Notes: a model not told the origin generated them from the sequence alone. Counted from the stretch's first letter, positions 49,326 through 60,258 are shown. The stretch is 64,000 bases of DNA from Gigaspora rosea (GCA_003550325.1 QKWP01000049.1:385415-449414); one strand, 5' to 3'. Numbers and translations: made by a program.

Positions 49326-49735
49326 ATTAAAAAATGGTAAATATTTTAAGAATAAGAAGTTATTAAATAGAATTTTGTAATATAGCTGTCAAGGTTTTAG
49401 ATTTTTAAAAGACTTTTATTTTTAAGATAAGTGAAAACTTATTTTTACATAGTCAAAAATCAGGCATTTTTATACATATTTTGCTCTTTTAATCTCCAAC
49501 TAATTGTATCTTTTTCTGTAAGGCTATAGGTATTACATTACGAATCTTTGACAGGATCATCCCTTGTTATGCTGATCGATTATGATCGCATCATAATAAC
49601 TAGGGTGATCCCATATGTTAACATGATATCAAAACCGATAATAGAGTGAATACGGTATAATTATAAACAATAAATAAATAAATAAATAAATAATAAATAT
49701 AGTAATGATATCTTCTGTCTTGGTATAACCATCAC
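49326..49735. other. hAT 5' region and start of satellite-like DNA
   Basis: Probable promoter side of the transposase. Early diverged copies of the satellite words (gctgatcgat, gatcgcatcat) and an aaat microsatellite lie at 49665-49700. Confidence 0.4.
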
Positions 49736-50850
49736 GCTCACATGGGATCATTCCTCGTTACGCTGATCGATCATGATCGCATCACGGTAACAAGGGTGAT
49801 CTCATATGTTAACACAATATTGGAATGATAATAGAGAGAATAAACAAACAAATAAACAAATAAATAAAGAAAAACAAATATACAGTAGTAATGATCTTCT
49901 GTCTCAATATAACTATCCGCGTATAACCATCACGCTCTCATGCGGGATCATTCCTCATTACACTGATTGATTGATCGCGTATAACCATTACGCTCTCATG
50001 CGGGATCATTCCTCGTTACGCTGATCGATTGATCGCGTATAACCATCACGCTCTCATGTGGGATCATTCCTCGTTACGCTAATTGATTGATCGCGTATAA
50101 CCATCACGCTCTCATGCGGGATCATTCCTCATTACACTGATTGATTGATCGCGTATAACCATTACGCTCTCATGCGGGATCATTCCTCGTTACGCTGATC
50201 GATTGATCGCGTATAACCATCACGCTCTCATGTGGGATCATTCCTCGTTACGCTAATCGATTGATCGCGTATAACCATCACGCTCTCATGCGGGATCATT
50301 CCTCATTACACTGATCGATTGATCGCGTATAACCATTACGCTCTCATGCGGGATCATTCCTCGTTACGCTGATCGATTGATCGCGTATAACCATCACGCT
50401 CTCATGTGGGATCATTCCTCGTTACGCTAATCGATTGATCGCGTATAACCATCACGCTCTCATGCGGGATCATTCCTCATTACACTGATCGATTGATCGC
50501 GTATAACCATCACGCTCTCATGTGGGATCATTCCTCGTTACGCTAATCGATTGATCGCGTATAACCATCACGCTCTCATGCGGGATCATTCCTCATTACA
50601 CTGATCGATTGATCGCGTATAACCATCACGCTCTCATGCGGGATCATTCCTCATTACACTGATCGATTGATCGCGTATAACCATCACGCTCTCATGCGGG
50701 ATCATTCCTCATTACGCTGATCGATTGATCGCGTATAACCATCACGCTCTCATGCGGGATCATTCCTCATTACGCTGATCGATTGATCGCGTATAACTAT
50801 CACGCTCTCATGCGGGATCATTCCTCATTATGCTGATCGATCATGATCAC
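49736..50850. repeat. 58-bp satellite inside the hAT element
   Basis: About sixteen tandem units of the form gcgtataaccatcacgctct, catgcgggatcattcctc, attacactgatcgattgatc. The regular core is 49917-50815 with degenerate units before and after. Variants alternate (catgcggg or catgtggg; ctcatta or ctcgtta), giving a higher-order pattern. Each unit has several GATC and a tgatcgattgatc near-palindrome. Confidence 0.9.
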
Positions 50851-50934
50851 ATATGATAACAAGGGTAATTCCATATGTTAACACAATATCAGAATGAAAT
50901 AGAGAGAATAAACAAATAAGTTATTGATGTTTTG

Positions 50935-51115
50935 GCAGTTTCGGGGTTTTGGTTGAGGTTTCGGGTTTCGGGTGAGGTTTCGGGTTTCGGTTGAGGTTTC
51001 GGGTTTCGGGTAAGGTTTCGGGTTTCAGGTGAGGTTTCGGGTTTTGGGTGAGGTTTCGGGTTTCAGGTGAGGTTTTGAGTTTCGGATGAGGTTTCGGAAG
51101 CTATAATCCGAAACC
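50935..51115. repeat. hAT subterminal repeats, 18-bp unit
   Basis: About nine copies of gaggtttcgggtttcggg and variants lie just inside the right end. The related ccgaaaccc words at 46437-46600 mirror them at the left end. Such arrays are typical transposase binding sites in hAT elements; the binding itself is inference. Confidence 0.75.
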
Positions 51116-51159
51116 TGAAAGTTTCGGAATTGGCAAAAAAGGTTTTGGTGCCATCTTTG

Positions 51160-52263
51160 ATTACATAGCATGGGGGACATTCGATTCTGATGATTTCTGG
51201 GATCTATGTTACACAAGTATAAATATTGCATAGAATAGTAAAACCGGAACTTCGCGTATAAGCAAACTTATGAAAAAAACTAGTACTGGTGCACTATTCC
51301 ACTAATTGAATAACTTCGTGGCGAACGTCTCTATATAAAATCAAGTTGCATTATGTTGCATCATGCCATAATGAGGAGGTCTGTAATCAATAGTACAAAC
51401 AATAACAATGCATAGTAGAAGTTCAGTGATGTTCTAACTTGCCGGAATGTTCTCTTTTCTAGAGCCTTTTTTAAATTCGAAAGTAGTTGAAGTTTAAGAG
51501 GTGTCGAACAAACTGTAGCCAATGTGAAAGAAAGAAAATTACAATGTTATATTTATTCTACGATTCTTATTATCATGAGGTTTCTTTTTTTTTAGCCCAG
51601 ATAACGCTTTGCTTAATTATTTAAGCTACAACAATTATTTGCAATTTTTTTTTGTTGTTTTTTCTTCAATATGTCTGATTTTGTGGGTTTTTTTGTTTAG
51701 TCCATCCAATTCACTGACTATTATTATCATTTTTTATTTAGGCCACTTCGCTAAAACAAAGATGTTAAGTAGAAATAGGAATTCGATTTTTGTATTAAAA
51801 ACTTCTAAAATTAAAGATGGTAATGGATTTTTAGTCAAATAAATATGTCGCTTACTACTAAGCCAAAATTACAAAACTATACTTAAAATGTTGGCTGGCC
51901 TGCAAATAAGTTTATATTATTTCATTATGTGTATATTATTTAATAGTATGTATAAGTATTTCGATAGCCTATTTAAAAAATTTTTATTATTAAAGATCAT
52001 TTAACAACTAGAAAAACGAGGGTTGGTGTTCTCAAGCAGTAAGCTTGATTGATTTGTTAGTGATTGTGACGGTGCACACTATAATAACGTTATTTAGGGT
52101 GTTGTTAAGCACCTTAATCAATCTAACGAACGGGTCCACATTTTTATTAAAAATAATTTAATAAATCGGAAGTGATCAAATTTTTTTTTTAAAAAAAAAT
52201 ATAATAATCGAATACTCGATTAGTTTATAACAAATTTCATTGTCTAATTTGTGTAAGTACGTA
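51160..52263. other. Non-coding stretch
   Basis: The frame at 51609-51842 is hydrophobic and unsupported. A loose inverted repeat (aagcttgattgatttgttag and ttaatcaatctaac) lies near 52041-52123. Confidence 0.35.
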
Positions 52264-52757
52264 CTAGGGTGGTTTTCATATTACACAAAGTTCAATTAAT
52301 CAATTTAATTGTTATACCATCGCTATAGAAATTGGCATCTTTACAAATTAATTATATTTATTAAAATCAATACTTTAAAACAACGCAACTTGATGAAAAC
52401 CCAACGAATTACTTTAAAATTTTTACAAGTAACTTATTAAATATAGGAGAATAAAGTTATGCTTTCAGATTTTTTATTAACATATAAACTTGAACGTTCA
52501 TCTTATAAATAATTTAAATTTCATTAGTTTTTTAAAGTGAAAAAAATAAAAAAAAATAAATCTTAACTGTACAAGTCGAAACTTTAATAGAATATTTGCG
52601 AAAAATCAAGCATAACTTTTTAGAGATATCTTTTGCGAAGAGCTTTTAGTTAAAAGAAATTATAAAAAGAAGTGTGATGTCAAGGTGCATTTTTTAGAAT
52701 TTTTGCATTATTTATCAATTATTGACCACGAAGTGGGCATAATTAATAATTTGACCC

Positions 52758-52822
52758 AGATCTGATAATTGGTTGATGATGGAATGGCTGCGCCATTCCG
52801 TCATCAACCAATTATCAGATCT
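52758..52822. repeat. GC-tipped hairpin 1
   Basis: agatctgataattggttgat pairs with atcaaccaattatcagatct around ggaatggctgcgccattcc; one mismatch in a ~31-bp stem. Confidence 0.8.
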
Positions 52823-52870
52823 AAGTCAACTTTTTAGTTATTGCCTGCTTCGCGGTTAATAACTAATACA

Positions 52871-52961
52871 TATCAGTTATCAGATCAAATACCTGTCAGA
52901 GATATATGGGCCGCAGCGCGGCCCATATATCTCTGACGGATATTTGATCCAATAACTGATA
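52871..52961. repeat. GC-tipped hairpin 2
   Basis: tatcagttat..gatcaaatac at the left pairs with gtatttgatc-like DNA at the right; the inner stem cagagatatatgggccgc is perfect around an agc loop. Confidence 0.8.
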
Positions 52962-52994
52962 TACACCATACCACCACTATACAATAACTTATAA

Positions 52995-53492
52995 TTATAT
53001 TGGTTTGGTTAGACGCATTGTTACTATAACCCAAATTTTATAACTAAAAATTTTCAACTCTTCCCGTTCAATAATTAATTTCAAAACTACCGATTGAACC
53101 CGACCAGCCGATAAGGCTTGTAATTTTTTTTGCAAAATGGTACTGAGACAAAACCGATTATGCAGTCCAATACTTGTCGTGAAAGTTGGGAGTTGACCAA
53201 ATTCCGGTTAATGTCAAAGGATTATTCAATGCTTCTTTAATGCTGCGAGGAGTTATTTCGTAAAAAAGTAGGCGTTGGCATTTAGTGGGGTCTACTTCTA
53301 ATAATTTTGCAGTTTCATGTGCTAGCGGCGAATAGTTTTATCAAATTCGGGAGTAACCTTGGTGCCAAAATAGACAGTCTGATTAGTGCGAGTCAAATAG
53401 CGGCCATCCCGATGGCCAAAACTGGGTTCAGTAATTCGGGACTTAGTTACTTTAGCCTTCGGCAAGGCACTTTTAAAACCCAGAATTGTTAG
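52995..53492 (-). pseudogene. topA: Relic of bacterial DNA topoisomerase I
   Basis: The minus strand, read over three frames, resembles bacterial type IA topoisomerase in the right order. First comes SFGHRDGRYLTRT..KVTPEFDKTIRR, like the GHxRDL region. Next AHETAKLLEVDPTKCQRLLF then YEITPRSIKEALNNP, the stretch that follows the TOPRIM site. Last ILQKKLQALSAGRVQS, then VVLKLIIEREELKIF, the strongly conserved L-S-A-G-R-V-Q-S block. The TOPRIM DxDxE part is missing at the first join (near 53318), and a frame change follows NNP (near 53210). It is therefore a short dead fragment. In bacteria the enzyme relaxes negatively supercoiled DNA. This part is less AT-rich than its surroundings. Eukaryotic topoisomerase III is related but would not be expected to look this bacterial. 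A source such as a Mollicutes-like endobacterium is inference. Plus-strand frame 53307-53492 is a shadow. Confidence 0.7.
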
Positions 53493-53613
53493 TTAATTTT
53501 AATAAATATAATAACGACAATTATTGATCTTTTATTTGCGCAATACAAAAAATCTGTAATATATAGTTCGCTTATATTGTTTTTATTTACTTAGCTGAGT
53601 TACCACCCTAGTA

Positions 53614-54196
53614 TATACATACCGGTAAATTTCAATATTGTTTAACAGATTACAGTTTTAGCAATTATCCAATCACTTATGAATTTGCATACATAAAACT
53701 TTTATCTTAATGATTAATCCGCTTGGCTAATTTAAATATTTTATACTAAATAAATTTTATTCCCTGACACTTTTTTATCCATTTATAAAAAAAGAAAGGT
53801 TAAAATAGTAAAATAAAATTTAATTAAAAATATATATATCGATATGGTTTAATTATTCTATAATTACTTGCTCGTGAAATACATCAGATATTCAACAGAT
53901 ATTCTATGTATAATTTTATCATGTTAATCTAAATATCTATTACATATGAATGTACATATATATGTGTATATTATATCTTTATTAAGTTGTTTATTACACA
54001 TATATTTTATTTATTAATAATAATAAAAATATCATTATATAATAAATTTAAATTTTATTATGCAATAAATTTAAATACAGTATTATAATATAGTGTATAT
54101 TTAAATTTAAAATATATAAATACAATATATTTTACTATATATATTTTTTAATTTTTTCAAATTTTATAAACATATTTAAGAATTTTTTTTAAAAAA
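53614..54196. other. Very AT-rich stretch upstream of transposase-like gene
   Basis: No supported feature; it would contain the 5' region of the following gene. Confidence 0.35.
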
Positions 54197-57100
54197 ATGT
54201 CTTAACAAAATATTCAACAAATTTGTTCAGCTTGTTTCAAGCATATTACAACTTGGAGAAATATTACAGATGATTTTAAAAATAAAATTGATAATTGTCC
54301 TGATAGAGAATTTTATCAAGATCTTAAACCTGGATTTGATAAATTATGTTCTATTTGCTATAATCAAATTGCAGATTCTTATCGGCGTCAAATATCTACA
54401 ATAAATAGAGTCAAAAAATCAAGTAGTGGAATTAATGAATCTAATGTTTCTATGGACTTAATGGAAACTGATTATTTAGTAAATTTAATAGAAGTAATTA
54501 AAACTCAAAAAGAAGAATTAATTTATGAAAATAAATTAAATGAAATTAATCAACAAATTACAAATATTGAAATTAGCATAACTGTTAATACAATTTCAAT
54601 GAATAAAGAAAATTTTAATCAGTTGATTAAATTAATTATTCAAAAGGATTTAAAAATAGAAGCATTAACTGATCAAAATCGTCATAACAATTTAATATCA
54701 ACTAGTTCAAATAATTTAGGTAATTTTAATATTATAATTATATTTTAATTTAAAAAAGTAATATTTTATATTTATATTAAACTAGTACTGTATTATATAA
54801 AATAAGGATCTTTAAAAATAATGCTATATATTATTATATTTGTATTATCTTTAAAATTTCTATAACAATACTAGTTTAATATAAATTTTAGATACTGCCA
54901 AATTAATTTTTTAAATATTAATTTATTTTTTTATAGTTCAAAATTATTCATTTTCTCAACAATTAGAATTATTAACAACTATTTTATTAAAATATCAAAG
55001 AGAAAATAATGAATATTTATTAGATCCTGAACAATTTCAACAAACAATAGAAGCAAATGAGCCAAAATTAAAAGGATTTTTTAATGAAATGATTAATGCA
55101 TTAATTCCAAAAAAAAGACTTGATAAAAATATAGAAAAAGCAAAAAAACAAATAGTTGCATATTGTCATCTTTTAGTTGGAATAAGGAATAAGTTTGCTA
55201 ATAATTTTAAATTAGATCTTGGTCTTTATTTACAATCATCAGGAATGACTAATTCTGGAATTAATACTTTATCAAATATTGGTCTTAGTGTTCATACAAA
55301 AACAATTCAAAGATACAAAAAAGAAATTGCAAAAAATCATTTAACAAAACTTAATGAATATTTCAATTTAAATGTAAGTTATAATAATTTAAATTTTTAT
55401 TTATTTAAATTTTTAAATTTATTAATTAAAATTATTATTTTTAGTCAGATATCTTTTATTGCTTTAATATTGATGATTTTCATGATATTCATGGAAACTG
55501 TAGACCAAATACAACATCACTTAGTACTGTAAATCATATGGCAACATGTGTAGCAAAGCCAATTATCAATACAACTCCAGCTTTAGCAATTATAAATAAT
55601 AATTTATTTAATAATTGCTCATTTTTTAATCCACATAATATTGATGACACATCTATTATAAAATATTTATATAATAATATTAAGGGTTTATTTGATATAA
55701 GTTATAATACACAAAAATTAAATTGGATTGCTAATAATATTGAATTTAACAATCAAGATCAAATTGAATTGCTTACTATACATATTTATGATGATGCAAT
55801 AAGTGAACGCAAAGAGGAAAGATCAATGAAAAATATAAAAATAATTGGTGTACAAAAACAAAATTTAAAATCAACATATGATTATTTAGATGCACTAAAA
55901 ATGATTACTTCAATAGAATCATTTCAACCATATTTTCAAAAAAATGTTATACCAATAATTGCTGATTGGCCAGGACAGTATTTTATTCGAAAAATTTTGA
56001 CACATTTTTATAAAGAAATTGATGCAGAAGAATTTAATGCTATTCCAGTTCCTGAAAATGTTGGTAATTTTGTTCTAATTATTGGGCCTCTTCATATTTC
56101 CTTAAATTTTTGAGAACAAGTTATTCTTATTCATTATTCATTTTTTGAAAAATTTTTTCATTATTTATTTGGTGAAAAAAAAATATTTGCAAAAAAACCT
56201 AAACCTTGGAGAATTAATTTATTACTTGAATTAATTCATAATGGATGGAAAAAAATATCACAAGGAATTTTATTAAAATTTGGAAATAATTGCCAAGATA
56301 TAGAATATAGAATAATGTTAGATCTTTTGGATAATTTAGTACCAGCAACTTTGAATATATATGCAATTCTTTTTAGATCTGGACAATTTAATCAATATTT
56401 TGATACCGTATTTCGATTATGGACATTTGCACTTCGATGGAAACGAAAAAATTATAATAAAGCACCATTAGCTTTTATTTCAGATTATCTTTATTGGCAA
56501 CAAATTAATCATCCTTTAGCAAATATAATATCAAAATCTTTAGTTAATTTTAATGATTATTTTGTTGAAAATTTTCATAGTCGATTACGAGCAAATATTA
56601 ATATTAATTATACTTCAGATAATATTATTGAACAATCATATTTATTAGATATGCACAATAATCAATTATTTAATGCTTTTCGTACTGAAAAAACATATCC
56701 ATATAAGCCAAAGCAATTAGATTATTTATCAAAAAAAAGTAGTTTATTTTTATTAGAACATTTTCAAAAAATTTTTCAAAATCTTGGAAAAAGTCGAATA
56801 ATTACTAGTAAAAACAAAAAAGTTGATATTAAATGTTTTATAGCAACATTAAATGAAACTCTTGAGCTTAAATGCTTACCAACTGGCTATCATACAGCTC
56901 ATTTACCATTATTAGATACTTGTGATTATTGTAAAATTTCAATTAGAAGTGCAGCTAGTAAAGTATATATTTGTGGACATTCTTATCATGATAATTGTTA
57001 TAATTTAATGGAATCAGGCTGTAGACATTGTTTAGAATATTATAAAAAAGGAATTTTTCATCAAGTTAAAGCATTTAAAAAAGGATTAAAAAAAATTAAA

Positions 57101-57259
57101 GATGAAGATATTATTTTAGATAATGAAAATACAGATGATATTAATAATGATAATGAATTAGATGATGAAAATAATAATGAAACAGAAGAAGAAAATAATA
57201 TAGATAATAGACTTCAAATAGCTATTAATAATATTAATCAATGGATAGTTATATCATAA
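54197..57259 (+). pseudogene. Transposase-like protein with RING-like end, broken
   Basis: Three exons (54197-54719, 54937-55373, 55445-57259; GT-AG) give one frame of 924 residues with two internal stops: TAA at codon 3 (54203-54205) and TGA at 56111-56113. Both are one C-to-T step from Gln or Arg. The N-terminus has paired CxxC motifs (CSACFKHITTW, CSICYNQI) and then a coiled region. The middle has IIADWPGQYFIRK and FVLIIGPLHISLN, then LLDNLVPATLNIYAILFRSG, NYNKAPLAFISDYLYW and VENFHSRLRA. From memory this resembles a repeated transposase-like family found in several eukaryotes, but I cannot name it with certainty. The C-terminus has a RING-H2-like finger (CDYCKI, CGHSYHDNC, CRHC), then a Lys-rich and an acidic tail. 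Acidic residues such as in ADWPGQ and VENFHS could be catalytic. No terminal repeats were found around it. Confidence 0.6.
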
Positions 57260-58132
57260 TTTTATTTATATTATTTTAATTTATTTAATAAATTTTAATA
57301 AAAAAATAAATTAATAATATTTATATAAATTAAAAATAAAATATAAATTTATAATGTTTAATTAAAAATTTAAGTTTATTATATTTATCTATATATTATA
57401 AATTTTAGCCAATAAATACAACTCTATAATAAAAAAAGATGGTTAAGACCATTTTTGTTTTATTATGATGACAAGCTCATTTGATTATTCTAATTATATT
57501 CTGCTAATTAAAAATTAAGACTGATCTATTAATTTAGGTGCTTGAAAGCACCTTTAACAACATTTTCAAATTCTGTTTTTTTTCAGAATTTACTACAAGC
57601 CAACAGAAAACAAAAACATTTGTGACAGTTTTTTGGTATAAGAAATAAGGTAATAAATTTGTTGATGTTGGTAATAATCTTGAAAATCTATTATAGTAAT
57701 AATAAAACAAAAAAAGTGAAGCAGTTGAATAAACAATTCCTTTGGAATTTATTTAATATGTCTAATGAATAGGTATCTATTAGATTAATTTCCAATTTCT
57801 TCTTTTTTGCTTGGTAAATCAGCCTTCTCCAGCCTGAACAATTATTTTTTCTAAGCAATCAATGAAAATTTTCAACTAGTAAACACAACTATATAATAAA
57901 AAAAGGACATTTAGATCTCTATTTCTTGTTGATTGGATAATCAATACTCTTGATCAGTTAAATGAACTTTATCCATTAAAATAATTATCATTGTTTTTGA
58001 AATGACAAAAATAATCAAAATATTTTTTTAAAAAAAAATATTATGAATGTTTAAATGCTTGAATACTCAACTTTAAACAAAGATTGTATTGATTTTCTAA
58101 TTTATATGCATAATTGATAATAATTACATATG
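57260..58132. repeat. 3' flank with internally repeated blocks
   Basis: caata..acaactctataataaaaaaag at 57412-57440 recurs at about 57875-57905. The second copy is followed by the block shared with 1500-1690. Possibly the downstream end of the transposase-like element. Confidence 0.45.
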
Positions 58133-58134
58133 TA

Positions 58135-58462
58135 CTAGGGTAGTAACTCAACTAAGTAAATCAAAACTATGTGAGCAAACTATGGAATTTGATATATTAC
58201 AGATTTTCATCTTATGCAAATAAAAGATCAATCATCGTTATTATTACAGATTTTCATCTTATGCAAATTATCAATCATTATCATTATTATTATTATTATA
58301 ATAATATATTTATTAAAATTAATAAATTTTAAAATGACGTTAATTAAAGTAATATGATATTTTAATCGATTATTTTAATTTCACCAATTAAAAATCTGAT
58401 CATAGTAAAATTATTAATATTGCTACATAGTTTTGATTTACTTAGTTGAGTTTCCACCCTAG
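58135..58462. mobile_element. CTAGGGTGG-family MITE
   Basis: Inverted ends of ~37 bp: ctagggtagtaactcaacta followed by agtaaatcaaaacta, with the complement at the right ending ccaccctag. TA lies outside the left end. Two direct copies of attacagattttcatcttat occur inside. Confidence 0.7.
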
Positions 58463-58472
58463 GACGTATGTA

Positions 58473-58590
58473 CTAGGGTGGTAACTCAACTAGTAAATCA
58501 AAACTATATCAGAAGTATTAGTAATTTTACTATAATCAGATTTTTAATTGGTGAAATTAAAATAATCGATTAAATATCATATTGATACAT
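58473..58590. mobile_element. Inverted partial copy of the same MITE
   Basis: Starts TA-ctagggtggtaactcaact and repeats, in mirror order, the last ~115 bp of the preceding MITE (caaaactat, ttactataatcagattttta, attaaaataatcgatt). Together they form a long palindrome centred near 58467. Confidence 0.65.
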
Positions 58591-58711
58591 ATTTAATTGA
58601 TTTATTCCACAGTTCAATTATACTATTTCTTTAATAAAAGGACGTAACTGATTAGTGTAGAACTTTAAATAAATAAAAAACATTAATTAATAAAAAATTA
58701 ACTCTTTCCCA

Positions 58712-58825
58712 ATGTCTTCGTCAAATAATTTTACATCTACTCATGAGAGTAATACATCTAAGAAACATGGAACTACCAATATTTTCAATTTTCATAATTC
58801 CGAAAATGTTAAAAATTATAATTAG
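58712..58825 (+). CDS. 37-codon hypothetical ORF
   Basis: ATG to TAG, beginning MSSSNNFTSTHESN; Ser/Asn/Thr/His rich. No recognised domain; it might be a fragment of a mobile-element tail. Weak support. Confidence 0.15.
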   Translation: MSSSNNFTSTHESNTSKKHGTTNIFNFHNSENVKNYN

Positions 58826-58942
58826 AGTTATGATAATTATATATTATATAATTGAAACAAATGTATTACTTTTAAATAAATGACTTTAGAATTTAAAGTA
58901 TTTTAAGCTTTAACTTATTAAATAAAATAATTGGAATTTTAA

Positions 58943-59026
58943 TACGGTTGAATTTTAAAATTCTTGTTAGACAGAGCTGATTATAATATCGGCCCTGCCT
59001 AATAAGAATTGTAAAACTCAGCCGTA
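58943..59026. repeat. MITE-like hairpin
   Basis: tacggttgaattttaaaatt pairs with aattgtaaaactcagccgta, with gttagacagagc and gccctgcctaat inside, at roughly 80 percent. Confidence 0.55.
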
Positions 59027-60258
59027 CAAATACGATCAAAATTTTGGTATGGCAGTAACAACATTGCCGTACAATAAAAAGAAATAGTGATGCTACTCAA
59101 GTAGAACCCGGGTGGTTCACCTGTCGAGCGAACCAAATAACACCCGGGTAACTTTTTGTCAAGATCTTAATTGAGAACGGTCTTTTTCATTTATTTCTAA
59201 AGATAAAAACAAACCGTAAAATAGTGATATAAAATAGAGTCAAGCGTGACTATGTCGCGCAGCTATCTAGTTTTGATTGATTCTAACAAATAACCACCAT
59301 TACAAACACATGAGAGAAAATTTTAACCGAATTACAGTTTGAAGCCAGTCTATTTCACAATGTGTCTACATCTTGGTAGGTGGATTTGAAATTCTGTGGA
59401 TTCGGAATACATCTACATGGATTTAAATCCAAAAACAATTTAATTACGAAGAAACATTACGAACTTATTATTGTAGCATTCTACGTGCCTACTAATACAA
59501 ATTTGGGAACTCCTAACTAAACAAAACTTTCATACCGCTATTAATTATAAGCGACACTTCTAACTCCAGAACTAAAATTACGGATTGGATCAAAGCTATT
59601 AAATCAGCTAAATTGGAAGCAACAAAAAAACAATATTTATAAAAATTAGTAAATATGTTAAACAAATCAAGCACTAATAGCACTATACCTACATATTTGT
59701 CCGCTTTATCGTGTTAGCTAGTACCCGGATACGAAGGTTTCTTCAAAATTCTTAGAATTTGAGAATATTCACCACGCTCAACGATTGTCTAATCAACAGT
59801 GAGTCATGTGCATAGATAGGTTGCTGCTGATTGGCCGATTCCCACATGATAAACCCGAGCTTTTCCGAAATTTGAGAAAGTCCCCCATGCTTGATTACAT
59901 CCACAGTTATATATGGAAAACAAAGAATCATGTGATCAAAATCCAATTTGCCAATTAAATAGGCGACTATAGTGAAAGCATGCAAAAAAGCCTTCAAAAA
60001 AGCATAGTTTATCAAAAATATTAACATAAATAAAAAAAATTAAACCGATAAAAATAAACTGATTTTAATTGTGTACATTATGAATATCTGTAGGAACGTA
60101 CGTGGTGAACGAGGTGGCGTAATATCAATTTGACGGTGTTATGATCGGTTGGGAGAGCTTGATGAAATTGGGCCGGTTTAGTTCGATCGTAAACAAATTG
60201 TGATTAAGGTTAAATGTTAAAACGATAAACTAACACACATAATTGTGGGCAGGGATGG
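59027..60258. other. Non-coding stretch
   Basis: A small inverted repeat (acccgggtggttc, then gaacc..acacccgggt) lies at 59106-59151. The minus-strand frame 59752-60027 has no recognised motif and no splice partners; left as unsupported. Confidence 0.4.

Larger units (their letters stand above)
46422..51159 (-). mobile_element. hAT-family DNA transposon
   Basis: The left end caaacatggcg and right end (reverse complement) caaagatggca are short imperfect inverted repeats. They are flanked by attacatc (46414-46421) and attacata (51160-51167), an 8-bp target duplication with one mismatch, as expected for hAT. Subterminal repeats lie inside both ends: ccgaaacccaaagctataat at the left and gaggtttcgggtttcggg at the right. 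The transposase gene is on the minus strand, and a 58-bp satellite fills the space upstream of it. Confidence 0.85.
52264..53611. mobile_element. CTAGGGTGG-ended, TA-flanked segment
   Basis: The outermost ten bases, ctagggtggt and accaccctag, are exact inverted repeats with TA on both outer sides. The right end (minus strand ctagggtggtaactcagcta) is the same family as the MITE ends at 58135 and 58473. The left end matches only over the first ten bases, so it may be a chimera of two elements. Inside are two GC-tipped hairpins and a bacterial topA relic. Confidence 0.5.

Noticed and set aside
49736-50850. CRISPR-like array
   Set aside because: Units are contiguous with no unique spacers, in eukaryotic DNA inside an hAT element; it is a plain satellite.
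53307-53492. 61-codon plus-strand frame
   Set aside because: Opposite strand of the topA relic, which has recognisable motifs in the other direction.
52995-53492. Mitochondrial insertion as the source of the topA relic
   Set aside because: Fungal mitochondrial DNA is not known to encode a type IA topoisomerase, so a bacterial source is more likely.
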